From Sisyra terminalis (taxonomy: Eukaryota; Arthropoda; Insecta; Neuroptera; Sisyridae): 64,000 nt of DNA. Position numbers and translations under genes: made by a program. The stretch covers positions 29,799,482 through 29,863,481 of the forward strand of contig OY292274.1 in NCBI GenBank assembly GCA_958496175.1. Reading direction: 5' to 3'. The notes below the pieces were generated by a model, which saw only the letters and a program-made list of their open reading frames with translations, was not told the origin of the DNA and did no database searches. Below are positions 11,615 through 22,584 of this stretch, piece by piece (within the stretch, counting starts at the first letter, position 1; the number at the start of each line of letters is the position of its first letter).

Positions 11615-13115
11615 TTAAGGTAATTAGAAAACCCTATACTGATTAGCCAACAAAATTTTAAAGCTTAAATTTTCCAAATCGTTCGTTGAGGTTTATGAAA
11701 AAAACCGTTTCGTATGTGACAGAATAGTTTAGTTGTAATAATTATTTACGAAAAATTAATTATTTAGTCATTGATTCAGTAAATTAGTTATGAAAATAGG
11801 GTTTTTAGCGAGATATAATAACATAAAAGCTGGAAAATTTAGAAAATTGTTGTTTAGTAATATAACGACAGGAAAAATTAAAGAAAACTTATCAGAACCT
11901 CCCTCCCAACCAAAAAATTGAGGAAAAAAAAGTTATTTTGAAACTTTTCAAAATAACAAAAATTGAGATATAATTAAACACGCTTTTGACCCAAATATTT
12001 TCATCGTTTGTGAAAATCAATTTTTCCCACAATGAAGTTTTGAAAAAAATATGTTAAATTTTAGATTACGTATTTTTGAAGACACGGAAAATAATTTCCA
12101 CACTTTCGGACCCGGCAAACTCTTCTAAATCAACAAAAATTAAGACACCATTGATTATGCTTTTCACACATACATATTCAGCGTTTGTGAAAATCAACTT
12201 TTCACAATAGTAAATTATTAAATGCAAATATGTGAAACAACTCACTAAGTGTTTTTTAAAGATTCTAAAAATTAAATAATTTTTTGTAGGAAAAGTTGGT
12301 TTTTACAAACGATGAAAATGTAACTGTGAAAAGCGTGTTTATTGTTGCTTTGCATTTTGTCAATTTGGGAAAGTTGGCTAAATCTAAAAGCGTGGAAAAT
12401 ATTTTTCCAATCCTAAAAACACTTTGTATGTTACTTCATGTATTTATATTTAATAATTTTTTCTAGAAAAAAAAAATTTTCACTAATGAACGTATGTCTA
12501 TAAAGCGTGTTCAATAATGTCTCAAATTTTGCTAATTTGGAAGAGTTTACTGGGTCCGAAAGTGTGAAAAATGTTTTCCAAGTCTTCACAAACACGTTAT
12601 CTTATACTTGACAATTTTTTATTTAAACATTTACTGTGGGAAAACTTGATTTTCACAATCGATGAAACTGTTTGGGTGAAAAGTATGTTTAATTATGTTT
12701 CGATTTTTGTTATTTTAAAAAATTTCGTGAAAATACAATTGAAGGAAAAAAAGTAATTTCATAATGTCTTTTTTTATCCAATTTTTTGGTTGGTGGAGGG
12801 TTCTATTAAGTTCCCTTTAATTTTTCTTTTTATTTTATCATTAAACAATAGTTTTCTAAATTTTTTGCATTTTTGTTATTAAATATCCCTAAAAACCCTA
12901 TTTTTTTAACATTGCACTATATTAATGACTAAATAATAAATTTTTCGTCATTAAATAATTACTACTAAACTATTTTGTCACAAACAAAACGGTTTCTTTT
13001 ACAAACCTCTACGCACAATTTTCCATCGATTTGCAAAAATTAAAAAATTGGAAAATTCAAATTTTAAAATTTTCTTAGCTAATCGGTATGAGGTACTTAG
13101 AAAAGCCTATTTTAT
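11615..13115. repeat. Foldback-type inverted repeat, about 1.5 kb
   Basis: The left half (about 11615-12300) and right half (about 12310-13115) are imperfect reverse complements. Matching landmarks are CTGATTAGCCAACAAAATTTT (near 11639) with AAAATTTTCTTAGCTAATCG (near 13066), and ACCTCCCTCCCAACCAAAAA (near 11897) with TTTTTGGTTGGTGGAGGG (near 12783). Inside each arm a phrase near GTTTGTGAAAATCAA recurs (12010, 12190), so the arms contain shorter repeated units. No transposase is visible. The form fits a foldback element or an old inverted duplication. Confidence 0.65.
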
Positions 13116-14518
13116 AAGTTTGAAAATCGCATTTTTTTAGATTAATTGACAAACATTAATTGACATTAAAGTAAACATCTTTTTCTTTACATTTTTTCGA
13201 ATGCATTAAATAATTATAAACAATAATCGGTCAAAATATATATACATTGATTTAAATACATACATTGAAAAAAAAATATAAAAATATATAAATAAAAATT
13301 AAATTATATTTCTCTGAACTATAAAGTCATGATTTGATGAAAATTATATCAATAATAAACAACATATATAGTTTTAAATATACCTAATCTTTTTTTTCTT
13401 CAATTTTTCTTAAATAAACTTAAACTCCTAAAATATCTGTTCAGCAAAATTGACATCTTATTACGTGAAAAATATGCATACTATTTTCGTGTACGAAGCA
13501 TTGTTTCATTAAAAACATAAATAATAAAATATAATTATAATCCTACATGTTATTTAAATGTAACCCTGAAACAAATATGTCTCATGTTCAAAACTAATAA
13601 TAGAATATTGCAAAAAACAATACTTTTTCATAACGATATGTATTTAGGATTGCATTTCGGTGGCCATATTGCAGTCTCGGTAGAGTGAAAGTGAAAGAGG
13701 CTTTACGAAAGAGAGAGACTATAAGCATCTGTCACTTCTATTACTTTCATTGATACACATAATATTCAAAAAGTAGTTGACAGTAGTAATAGAATGCAAA
13801 GGAAATAAAATTTCAAAACGAAGATCTCTGTATTTTTTCCCTAACGCATCCTTAAGCTATTTATCAAATATAGTAGTTAAATAGGTAACGTGAGGCGTGA
13901 GCTACGATAGTTAATATTGAAAGAAACTCGCCCCACCACACCGAACTATTTAACAGTTTATGGTATAAATAGTGCAAATACTTTTATAAAAAAAATCTAA
14001 ATTAATGTATTAAAATAAAAATCGGTTTAGGATGATAATTTAAAACAGTATAAATTTATGAAATATGTCTTCCAAAATAATAATGAAATAGAACACTCTT
14101 TTTAAGTCACTACAATTTTCAGATGCTTCAAATATATCTATGTAACATCACATTAAAAAATGTATTTCTTAAAGCTTTTCAATGTTAGCCTAATTAAAAA
14201 CTTAAATATTTTTGGATTATTTTTTAACGAGCAAACAACAAAAATTTAGCTAATATAGAAACCATAAACTTATATCTATTAATTAAAAAAATTGAGTTAT
14301 TTTTTAATCTATGAATAATTTCTATGAATAGTTTTACATCAATAGATCGTAGATATATAGCAAAGATTTGTACAATCTCTTGATAATGAGCATTGGGTGT
14401 AAAGATTTTAGGAGAAACAATTTTCTAAATTTAAAATAAATATTTTATTGATAAGTTGAATTTTTATTTATAGTTTTAGAATAAATGTTTAGGAATAAGA
14501 ATTTCAATATTATTCGAT
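13116..14518. other. Intergenic, nothing recognised
   Basis: AT-rich DNA without gene signals. The only motif near its end is a minus-strand AATAAA (14463-14468), about 50 bases past the stop of the neighbouring DM9 gene and a likely polyadenylation signal. Confidence 0.4.
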
Positions 14519-15391
14519 TTAATTGCCAATTAATACTTCGTAAGATTCGCTTTCAATTTCTTTGCCATTGAAAGCGATATAACAGCATCGGTTGCTTGGA
14601 TGAACCTACAAAAAGAAGGTGTTAAAAAATTAATTATGGTTCCTGACATAATAATAGAAATTGTAAAAAAGTATACTTTTCCGACAGTTAAAGTTCCGTG
14701 ATAGGTAAATCTTCCAATATATAATGTTTCTCCATTAGATGTTCGTCCACCTGGAAACGCACCTGGAGGAACGCGTCCGTGACTGCTGTATTCCCATCTA
14801 ACATGATTACCACATAACACCTACATCAAAATATCATAGTTAGTAAAATCTACTAGAATTCTTGCAAATATAAGCTGTTCCTAATTTACTTCAAATTCAT
14901 GCTTTTTATGTTCTTTATTACGGTAAGACACATAAGCATGTTTCTTATGAGGAATAACTTTTCCAGGAATCAAATCACCATCATGAAGAGCTCGTCCCAC
15001 GAAGATATCGGCTCCATCAGCATCGCGACCACCAATTATACCATTAGCAGGAAATGGATCATGAGAACGTGTAGGTGCCCAATGTAAATCTGTAATAATC
15101 GAATCAATTAATATTGATCTTGGCTTTCAAAAATTGTTTTGAAATTTGGTTGACATAAATGCCTACTTATATTTGTTAATATTTAGTAAAAAAAAATAAT
15201 TTACTTACGAGACATATGGTGTTCAGGTGGTGGTGGTATGTATGGAGGATTAGAGGGTGGTATTCCAGGGTGATATGGTGGAATCTCTGGAGGTTGATAA
15301 GGTGGATGTATCGGAGGATAGTAATTTCCACCGTGAATTGGACCTGGTGGGTAGGGCCCAACGGGAGCAGACGGACCAGGTCCAAAAGTTT
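14519..15391 (-). CDS. DM9-repeat (DUF3421) protein with proline-rich N-terminus, 5' end unresolved
   Basis: Four coding exons read on the minus strand: 15391-15209, 15089-14890, 14820-14677 and 14605-14519, with GT/AG borders and consistent phases. The first supplies about 60 residues rich in P, G, Y and H. The rest holds two DM9 repeats: WAPTRSHDPFPANG, then GGRDADGADIFVGRALHDGD and PGKVIPHKKHAYV; then VPPGAFPGG, GETLYIGRF, TVGKVH, CCYIAFNGKE and YEVL before the stop. DM9 proteins of insects and molluscs are cytosolic or lectin-like, and some bind mannose or respond to parasites. No signal peptide is seen. The 15391 exon needs one base of phase from upstream, and no ATG-bearing exon with a usable donor lies between it and the neighbour's last exon. 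The neighbour's start exon at 16642-16639 (ATG G) fits the phase and would give 205 aa, so this may be an isoform of a shared gene. Confidence 0.8.
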
Positions 15392-15773
15392 CTATAAAGA
15401 TTAGAGTATTAAAAATAATATTATAGACATTACAAAAAATATCTCTACTTATTTTAGTTCAATACTTTTTATTATAAAGATTAATCTAATGATATTATTT
15501 AATCTAGTTGATAAAAACTTAAAAATGAAACTTATGTTAATCAGTTATGATAATTACTCAAATATTTATTATTTTAACTTTTATTTTTCAAAGTTGTAAA
15601 TAATCTGCTAAAAATGGTAGTAAGTAAATTGAAAGTTATTATTTATGTGATATTGCTGTTTATTGATTGGTATATGTGTTATTACATTTTTTTTTTTATT
15701 TGTGTTAGTTTATTAAGTAAAGAGAAAAATGAATCAAAAACATGCGAAGGGTTACACAAAGAAAAGGAAATAC

Positions 15774-16642
15774 TTAATGACCACATAAAACTTCATAGGT
15801 GTGGCTGCTAACTTCACCCCCATTGTAAGCGATGTAGCATGATCGGTGGCTACAGTGGATCTAAAAAAATAGTGAAAAAGTAAAATAAAACCTGCATACT
15901 TCTAAAAGAAAAAAATATTTACTTTTCCGACAGTGTCACTTCCATGATGATGGAACCTGCCAATATATAAGGTTTCTCCACTTGCTGTTCGACCGCCTGG
16001 GAAAGCGTTATGTGGAACATTTCCATGACTACCTTGTTCCCATTTTGCATGATGACCACATAAGACCTAAATATTAACAATTTTCAATTAATCTAATAAA
16101 ATGAAACATCAGTATCGAATTCTTACTTCATAATCATGTTTTGCTATTTCATGACCATTGTATGAAATATAAGCGATTTTCTTTGAGGGGATAATTTTGG
16201 CTGGAATGAGATCCCCATCATGGGTGGCACGACCTACAAATAAATCTGACCCATCTGAATCTCGCCCCCCAATGACTGCATGTGGGGGAAACGCATCATG
16301 AGAACGTGTAGGAACCCAGTAAAGACCTTATTTAAAATTTGTAATCATTATTAAAAACGAACTATAAATATGTTTGTAATATTTGAGTTTGTATTTGACA
16401 AACTCAATCTCAAACAAATAAAAAAAAACTTTCATTTTATTCTTATACTCTGCTTACAGCAATTGAAAGATAAACGAAGAGTACATTTTAATTTGGAACC
16501 ATTGTAAGAGAATGGCTATTTCAAATAATAATTAATTTCTTAATTGTATTTAAAATTTCAATAGAAATATCGATAATTAGGTAAAAATAATTCAAACAAA
16601 ATAATTTATTAAATAATAAAAAAACGGACTGGGCTTACCCAT
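15774..16642 (-). CDS. DM9-repeat (DUF3421) protein, 144 aa
   Basis: Four exons on the minus strand: 16642-16639 (only ATG G), 16326-16127, 16066-15923 and 15860-15774. The product is essentially two DM9 repeats and nothing else. Repeat 1 has WVPTRSHDAFPPHAVIGG, DSDGSDLFVGRATHDGDLIP and AKIIPSKKIAYISYNG. Repeat 2 has VLCGHHAKWEQGSHG, FPGGRTASGETLYIGRF, DTVGKIHCS, CYIAYNGGE and YEVLCGH before the stop. The length matches ordinary single-unit insect DM9 proteins. There is no signal peptide or membrane segment, so a cytosolic or peripheral role is expected. Family members act in innate recognition, and the ligand here is unknown. Coding-exon lengths 200/144/87 equal those of both neighbours, so the three arose by tandem duplication. 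The four-base first coding exon is unusual but its donor (ATGG|GTAAGC) is strong. A minus-strand AATAAA lies at 15695-15700. Confidence 0.88.
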
Positions 16643-17255
16643 TGTTGAGAGACGATTATTTTTCGTTTAAAATTGATATGCAAAAACTAATGATTTGTGT
16701 TCAATATGTTTTTCTTTTATAATTAATTTGTTATCTACCTATCATCCACTTACAGATAGCTTGAAAGATAAAATGGGAGGGACCTTGATGTATATGCGGG
16801 GCTTTTTTATTTGAAAATTGATAACAAGATAAAATTTTACTAACAGTTGATTCATATTTCTAAATATTTTAAATGTTATATATAGGTAATTAATTAGAAA
16901 AATCGAATTATATCTGAAAAAGTAAATATAAACTAAGATAGGGATTAAATTGGTAATGGTAAAAATATTGTGTAATAAGTTCAGGCAAATATGTATAATG
17001 CCAATTTCAAGAAAATTGATAAAAACAGACCTTATGGATTTTTTTTTTAAAAATGCAATATCAGGAATTTAAATGAGTGTTTATAACTTTAGAAAAAACT
17101 TGAACTTTGTTCTTTCAAAAATAAATTTATGACAAAAGCATTTTAATTACTTTTCAAAAAGAGGGTATTTTTTAAGAAAAAAAATTCTTATTTCATATCT
17201 TTATTTTATATTTAATGATACATTTTTCTAGATTTGAAAATATTTATTTTCCAAA

Positions 17256-18403
17256 TTAGTGTAAAACTAAAACTTCATAATCAGTAAATCCAATTTCGTT
17301 ACCACTATATGGAATAAAGCATTGACCAAAACTACAGTGAACCTAAAAATATATGTCATTATTAATAACTAATATTCAAAAACAGATAAGAAAAACAATA
17401 CTTTTCCAACAGTTTGGCTGCCTTCATGTAAAACTCTCCCTATGAATAATGTTTCCCCGTTTGTAGTAACTCCTCCAGGAACTGCACCAGGAGGTACACT
17501 TCCTTGACTATCAAACTCCCATGCTAATTCTCCTTCGCATAAAACCTAATAAAAATGATAAATTAATAAAAATCGAAATATTTATTCAACGAAAAATTAC
17601 TTCATAGCTATGTTTCATATGTTCAGCGCCTCCATGAGACACGTAAGCAATAGTTTTCGCTGGAATAACTTTAGCGGGAATTAAATCACCTTCATGATAT
17701 GCCCTTCCTACAAAAATATCCGTTCCATCAGAATCCTTTCCTCCTTTCACAGCATTTTCAGGAAACGGACTTCCTGCGCTATGTGGCATCCACACTAGAG
17801 CTGAAAATTACCCTTTTTTGAATTTTTTTAGTAAATTTATTGATTCAAATCTACATTAATTCTTAACGTTATGGTTATATAAAATTATAAAAACATGTTT
17901 CCAGTTATTTTTGTTAGCGATGTTAGTAAACATGTGTTAACAAATAATGAACATTAATTTTGTTTGAATATAATAACATTGCTTACCTTCCTTCTTTTGA
18001 CCACTAAAATTCGTTGGTTGATGGGTTGAGAGATTAGCGGGAGGATGAAAAGAAGGATAGAATGAAGTTTGTGCAGGATAAGGAAATCCAGTTGATAAAG
18101 CCGAACCAGGAATCGGATTAAAATTTTCTGTAGCAGTTGAAACAGTTTGCTGTGGAAATGTAGGAAGCGATTGAGTAGGATAGCTTAAGGATGCAGGATC
18201 GTCAAAAATGAAACCATATTTCGGCGGGTCTATAACAAAGGATGAATTCCGTTTGTGTTTTTCAATTTTTAGGTGGTAATCATTAGGATGCATACACGTA
18301 TATCAAAAAATAAATAACACATGCTTAGTACCATTGATTGTGTTTTTATTTATTTTTTGAGATTGTTGAGGAAAAAATTTTTTTTTTTATTTTTACCTGG
18401 CAT
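17256..18403 (-). CDS. DM9-repeat (DUF3421) protein with proline-rich N-terminus, 226 aa
   Basis: Five exons on the minus strand: 18403-18397 (ATG CCA G), 18229-17987, 17800-17601, 17545-17402 and 17342-17256. Residues 1-83 start MPDPPKYGFIFDDPASL and continue as a P/S/T/F-rich low-complexity region, probably disordered. Residues 84-226 hold two DM9 repeats: LVWMPHSAGSPFPENAVKGG, DSDGTDIFVGRAYHEGDLIP, AKTIAYVSHGG and HSYEV; then LAWEFDSQGSVPPGAVPGG, GETLFIGRVLHEG, TVGKVHCSFGQCFIPY and EVLVLH before the stop. No signal peptide. The seven-base coding start exon has a good donor and CAAAATG context. A competing start at 18293, which reads through the acceptor, is rejected because the spliced form gives a shared phase-1 junction as in the neighbours. 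It is the most diverged of the three DM9 units in its second repeat. Confidence 0.85.
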
Positions 18404-20668
18404 TTTGAAGTTGCGAATTTGTTAATTTGTTGGGTTCTGTTATATTAAACTAATTAAATCATGTGAGAAGGGTGTTAGAACGATTTTTTGTTATCTTGAA
18501 GCTGTAAAGTCATAAAGTGATGATAAAATTTGTTATACAAATAAACTAAGTAATGCAATATCTAAATATAAAATTATCTACATTAGAATGAGCATTTTTT
18601 GTTAATTCGAAAGTATATTTTTTTAAACAATATGTTTTGGAGAATATTTGAAAATTAAAAATTTGCAAACATTTTTGCATGTCAATAAAAAGCAATCCCA
18701 ATTTTATTAGTTCATTGCATAGTCATTTCATAAGTATTTCTGGTACACGCGTTTAATTATTTTTCCTATAATGAACAGAAAACGATAAATGTAATTTAAA
18801 CTTCAACAAAATCAAACAAATTTTCCGATAAATGTTGCTTTCTTAGTCAATTATTCAAAAACGATTAGAAATGACAAAGTTAAATTTTAAATATATAGAA
18901 AGTGCTCAAATATTTTGCTTTATACTAAATTTTGTCAAATTTGTGGAATACACCTATGGTACGACCGAAAAGTTTCAACCATGTCCTACCAATGAAGTGC
19001 CTTGATGATGTTTTAGTCTAAGCTTTAGATCAGTGTTTCGCAACGTGGAACCCTAGTCCCACAGGACGGTGATTGGATTGTCAAAAAAGGCAATTCGAAA
19101 ACGAATTTGTTCGAAATTTGAAAAAAGCCATTTCAAATTTATGTATAATGTATATACTTACTGTATATATTTATTTCTATTCAGTCGTTATCAGAAATTT
19201 ACGTCAGCTCGTTTTTACACACGTAAACTTATTTAAGTTATGTGGGTTGACGATACTTTTGGTTATAGGCGAGTTAATCTAGCATTCCCCATCGAAAAAG
19301 AAAGATAATTTCGATTGAGATGCGGTTTTTTCGGTAAAAAACTGCTACAAATCCTTATTCTGTACAAATAGGATCCATTTGTGTATTTCAAAATGTAAAT
19401 TTTGAGTATATAGTTGTGCTTTATTTTTCATTTTCAAATCTTCATTTTTCGCTAGAAAATTTACAAAATGAGTCCAATTTTATTGCTCAGGTGCTGGAAG
19501 AGACGTAGATGTCATCTTCTAGATTTTTTTTCCAAAATTTGAATAAAGTTAGTTCGAAAGACCTCCAAATGCATGGTTGAATTTAAGAAATCTTATATTA
19601 AGGATCAATGACCTTAAAAATTAAATTTTATGTATTCCCTTACGAAAAATAAAGATTTATTTGTCGCTTTAAAATTATACACTCAAATACACATGTTTGG
19701 GCTGCAAAAATGCAACAGCCCGTTTATATAGAATAAAAAGTGGTAACATTATTTTAAATGCTTTTAGGAACTAAATATAAAAAACCGCATCTCAATACGA
19801 CTTGACCATTTTTTCGAGCTTCGGCATTTTTTGTGCAAGATTTATTGAATTTACTCTCCTATAAAGTCGCGGGATAGAAATACTCTAGACTGTTTTGGAA
19901 AAAATATTATTTTACAAAATATATCTAAACTAACTCTCGAGATTGAATAAAATGTTAATGCTTTTCTTATAATCAATCGTTATGTTTTGATTATATTCAA
20001 AAACTTTTCTTTTCAATGCGTTTGTAAACAATAAGCTAAATTCTATTTATTTATTTTTTTTAGGAAATGCATCTTAAAAACCTTAAAAACGATAAGAATT
20101 TTAAGTTTTGGTAAACAATTGCGGGCATTATTTTTAATTTTACGGTTACAAATATTACTAAAAATTACTAAATATTACTAATATTACTAAAGATTTTATA
20201 AAAAAATATACAGAAAAAGTTACTGACGTTATGCATGAGCCTATAATATACCTTTATTATGTACTTTTTAATTAATGAAAAAAATATAATCTACAATTGA
20301 AATGTTTTTTCAAGAAATGATTTTTATACATTTGTAATATAATTTTTAGTGAATTAAATTTTTGATATAAATCATTTCCAAAATTAAATAGCTTTTTCTC
20401 ATATGCCTAAAAAGATCTACCAAGTTATTTAAGCACTTTGCAAATAATCAAATAACCGATATGAAATACATAAATACATTTTAAAATGTTTTCAACCTAA
20501 ATAAAATTTTAAATGGTTTAAACGTATGTACATTCAATAATAAGTATAGTATAAGTTTTCTGATAATCATTGAAATCATTTATCTTAAAACAAATTATTT
20601 ATCTTTCTCGTGACTGATAACTTTTTTTTCATATTCCAGAAAGTTTCCATTTGTTTGTTCTCAATAAA
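18404..20668. other. Intergenic between divergent DM9 and V-ATPase genes
   Basis: No gene seen. It includes a possible hAT-type end, CAGTGTTTCGCAACGTGG, near 19032, a short-TIR element at 19314-19796 and ATTACTAA tandem repeats near 20150-20190. The promoters of the DM9 gene (minus) and V-ATPase subunit e (plus) must lie at the two edges, but no clear TATA or initiator could be fixed. Confidence 0.4.
19314..19796. mobile_element. Short-TIR MITE-like element
   Basis: The 18-base end ATTGAGATGCGGTTTTTT at 19314 recurs inverted at 19779-19796 (AAAAAACCGCATCTCAAT). The 483 bases between are AT-rich and non-coding. No unambiguous target duplication flanks it, so the family is not assigned. Confidence 0.45.
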
Positions 20669-21094
20669 ATGGGTGCCAGTTTAATAGTTTTGGGTGCTTT
20701 CACAGCTTTTTGGGGAATTATTGCTTTGGTTATTCCCTTTTTTATTCGTGGAGAAAACAAAGGGTAGGTATTCATTTTGATTTGATTTTATTATTTCTAC
20801 TTAACAAAACTATATTTAGGGTAATTCGAAGCTGCTTATCTATAACGGGTGTGTCCTGTTGGCTATTGTAAGTAATATAGTAATAAATTGACGAAAATAT
20901 GTTTTTTTTTAAATTACGTTCTAAATTTTTAGTTGGATGGTTTGTTATGTATCACAAATGAATCCCTTGTTAGGTCCTTCAATTCCAAAAAATGACCTTA
21001 TGCTTTTAGCTCGGGAATGGGTAAATTTAAAAACATAATTATTGGCTGAATTTGCTTGATTTTTTTTTCATTCCAGGGCAAACCTATAGAATAA
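20669..21094 (+). CDS. V-type proton ATPase V0 subunit e, 82 aa
   Basis: Four exons, 20669-20763, 20820-20867, 20933-21020 and 21077-21094, with canonical splice sites and matching phases. The small hydrophobic protein has two membrane segments: about residues 4-27 (LIVLGAFTAFWGIIALVIPF) and about 35-55 (SCLSITGVSCWLFWMVCYV). After the second comes the family-typical QMNPLLGP, then a short tail ending in LLAREWGKPIE. The ends of the segments (IPFFIRGENKG, NPLLGP) and the length fit eukaryotic subunit e, which is about 80 aa. It is an accessory membrane subunit of the V0 proton channel and is needed for assembly and acidification of lysosomes, endosomes and secretory organelles. ATAAAATGGG gives a fair start context. 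A polyadenylation signal AATAAA sits at 21114-21119. The next gene starts about 200 bases downstream on the same strand. Confidence 0.92.
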
Positions 21095-21296
21095 AAATTT
21101 GGATTACTAATGAAATAAATTATTTATTTAAGCAGATTGTATTTTGATGTTATATTAAATAGAGACATTTTCTATACATATAAGTGGTTTTTATTTTACA
21201 TTTGAGTAACTATAGAAATATTTTTGACAAAGAGGTTTTTTTTTTTTTTTTTTTGATATCCACTAATACCTACCATAAAATTACTGAAGTGAAAAA

Positions 21297-22584
21297 ATGG
21301 TTAAAAGAAGACATAGAAAGAAACTTACAAAACCAGCTTTTGCTACTTCAGTAGCACGCTTTAAAGCTATTGGTTTTCATCCTGGTTTAGATCCGCAAGG
21401 TGCACTAATCCACAAACATGATATATGCCCAGGACAATATGATATCAATAAATCTTTAAATGCTTATAAATTAAAAATAACAACAGATTTGTACGTGTTC
21501 CACTCCATTATTTCGATGCTTTGTTTTACATTTCTTTTTTTACTAAATGTTTACTTTAAAATGATAGATACACACGCCAAAAGATTACAGAAGAGTTTTC
21601 ACATACTGTAGGTAAACGTTTTCCCGAAAGAGATAAACAAAACAAGCTTTTACTCGAAGGATGTTGTCCTGGAGATATTCCAATGGACGAAGGTCCCAAA
21701 ATGAAATTAACGAGTGTTTGGAGAGATTTAGATTTTGGAAGAGCTAATCGCTTTAAGAAAAATAATATGTCGGATACGCCTGGTCCAGGTTAAATTTTTT
21801 CCAAATCGTTATGGTGTTTGATATTTTTCAAATTCAGTTGTTTAGCAAGTTATGGTAAAAACCATATACCTGCTTTAAGATATGAAGAATTTTATGGGAG
21901 AGATTTCGGTAAAGTTCCTTGTTTTGAATGGGATGGATTTGTACCAAGAGGGAGGAACATGATAAATAATAAAAGTTTGGCTCCAAATCGTTATTCTCCA
22001 AAAGATCCGAATTCTATAAGTGTCCGATTGATTCAGAAAGTTGTAAGCAAACGAGGACCATACGATTTGTTTACTGGTAAAAACAATAAAATTAATTATC
22101 TCCTAATATTATTAACTAAATTATAGGCCCAAGAGATGCTACAACAATGAAAAACCATTTTGCACCCTCAACTTTTCCTGGTTCAAAAACAATGTTTCAA
22201 GACTTACCATCGTACATGAATCGTTTGAAGCATCCTTTAAAAGCTAACAATGGGAAATTTTCAACGACAAGTCGTTTTGATTGTAGACCATGCATTCGCA
22301 CTATGATCGATGATATAGCCTTATGTTATAAAGATCCAAATTCTCCTGCTCCAAATCATTATGATCCTCAATTGCCTAGCACTATCTGTACACAACAAAG
22401 TAAATACCCTTTTAATATATCAGGTGAAGATCCTCGTCCAGAGAAAAAACGACCTTTTGTCCCTGGCCCTGGGAGGTACAAACAATATGTTGTAAAACCA
22501 TTAACAAAGCCGAAACCTACATGGCAATTTAAATCAAAAGTTTTACGTGATATGAAAGTTCCTCCTGGTTATAATTCTTTTTAA
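21297..22584 (+). CDS. SHIPPO/STPGR-repeat protein, probably LEXM/CIMAP2-like, 367 aa
   Basis: Four exons, 21297-21490, 21568-21788, 21846-22076 and 22127-22584, splice in phase to 367 aa. The basic start is MVKRRHRKKLTKPAFATSV. Short proline-glycine motifs recur through the protein: CPGQYD, SDTPGPASYGK, APNRYSPKDP, APNHYDPQLP, FVPGPGRYK and VPPGYNSF at the C-terminus. Such PGP-x-Y repeats define SHIPPO/STPGR proteins, which bind the lumen or surface of ciliary and sperm-tail microtubules. The overall order, with KRGPYDLFTGPRD in the middle, recalls LEXM (CIMAP2), but that assignment is from memory. Exon 3 must use the acceptor at 21845: the nearer AG at 21832 would put a stop in frame. Expression in testis or ciliated sensory neurons is expected from the family. 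No signal peptide or membrane segment. Confidence 0.75.

Noticed and set aside
15216..15404. Plus-strand frame rich in W, R and V
   Set aside because: It is the antisense of the proline-rich DM9 exon.
15614..15811. Plus-strand frame with a hydrophobic start, like a small secreted peptide
   Set aside because: It runs into the antisense of a DM9 exon and ends there. The hydrophobic part is AT-rich chance sequence. Not enough to call a gene.
17937..18293. Unspliced start at 18293 for the 226-aa DM9 protein
   Set aside because: It would read through a good acceptor (TTATAG|AC). The 7-base ATG exon at 18403 gives a consistent phase and avoids a non-conserved head.
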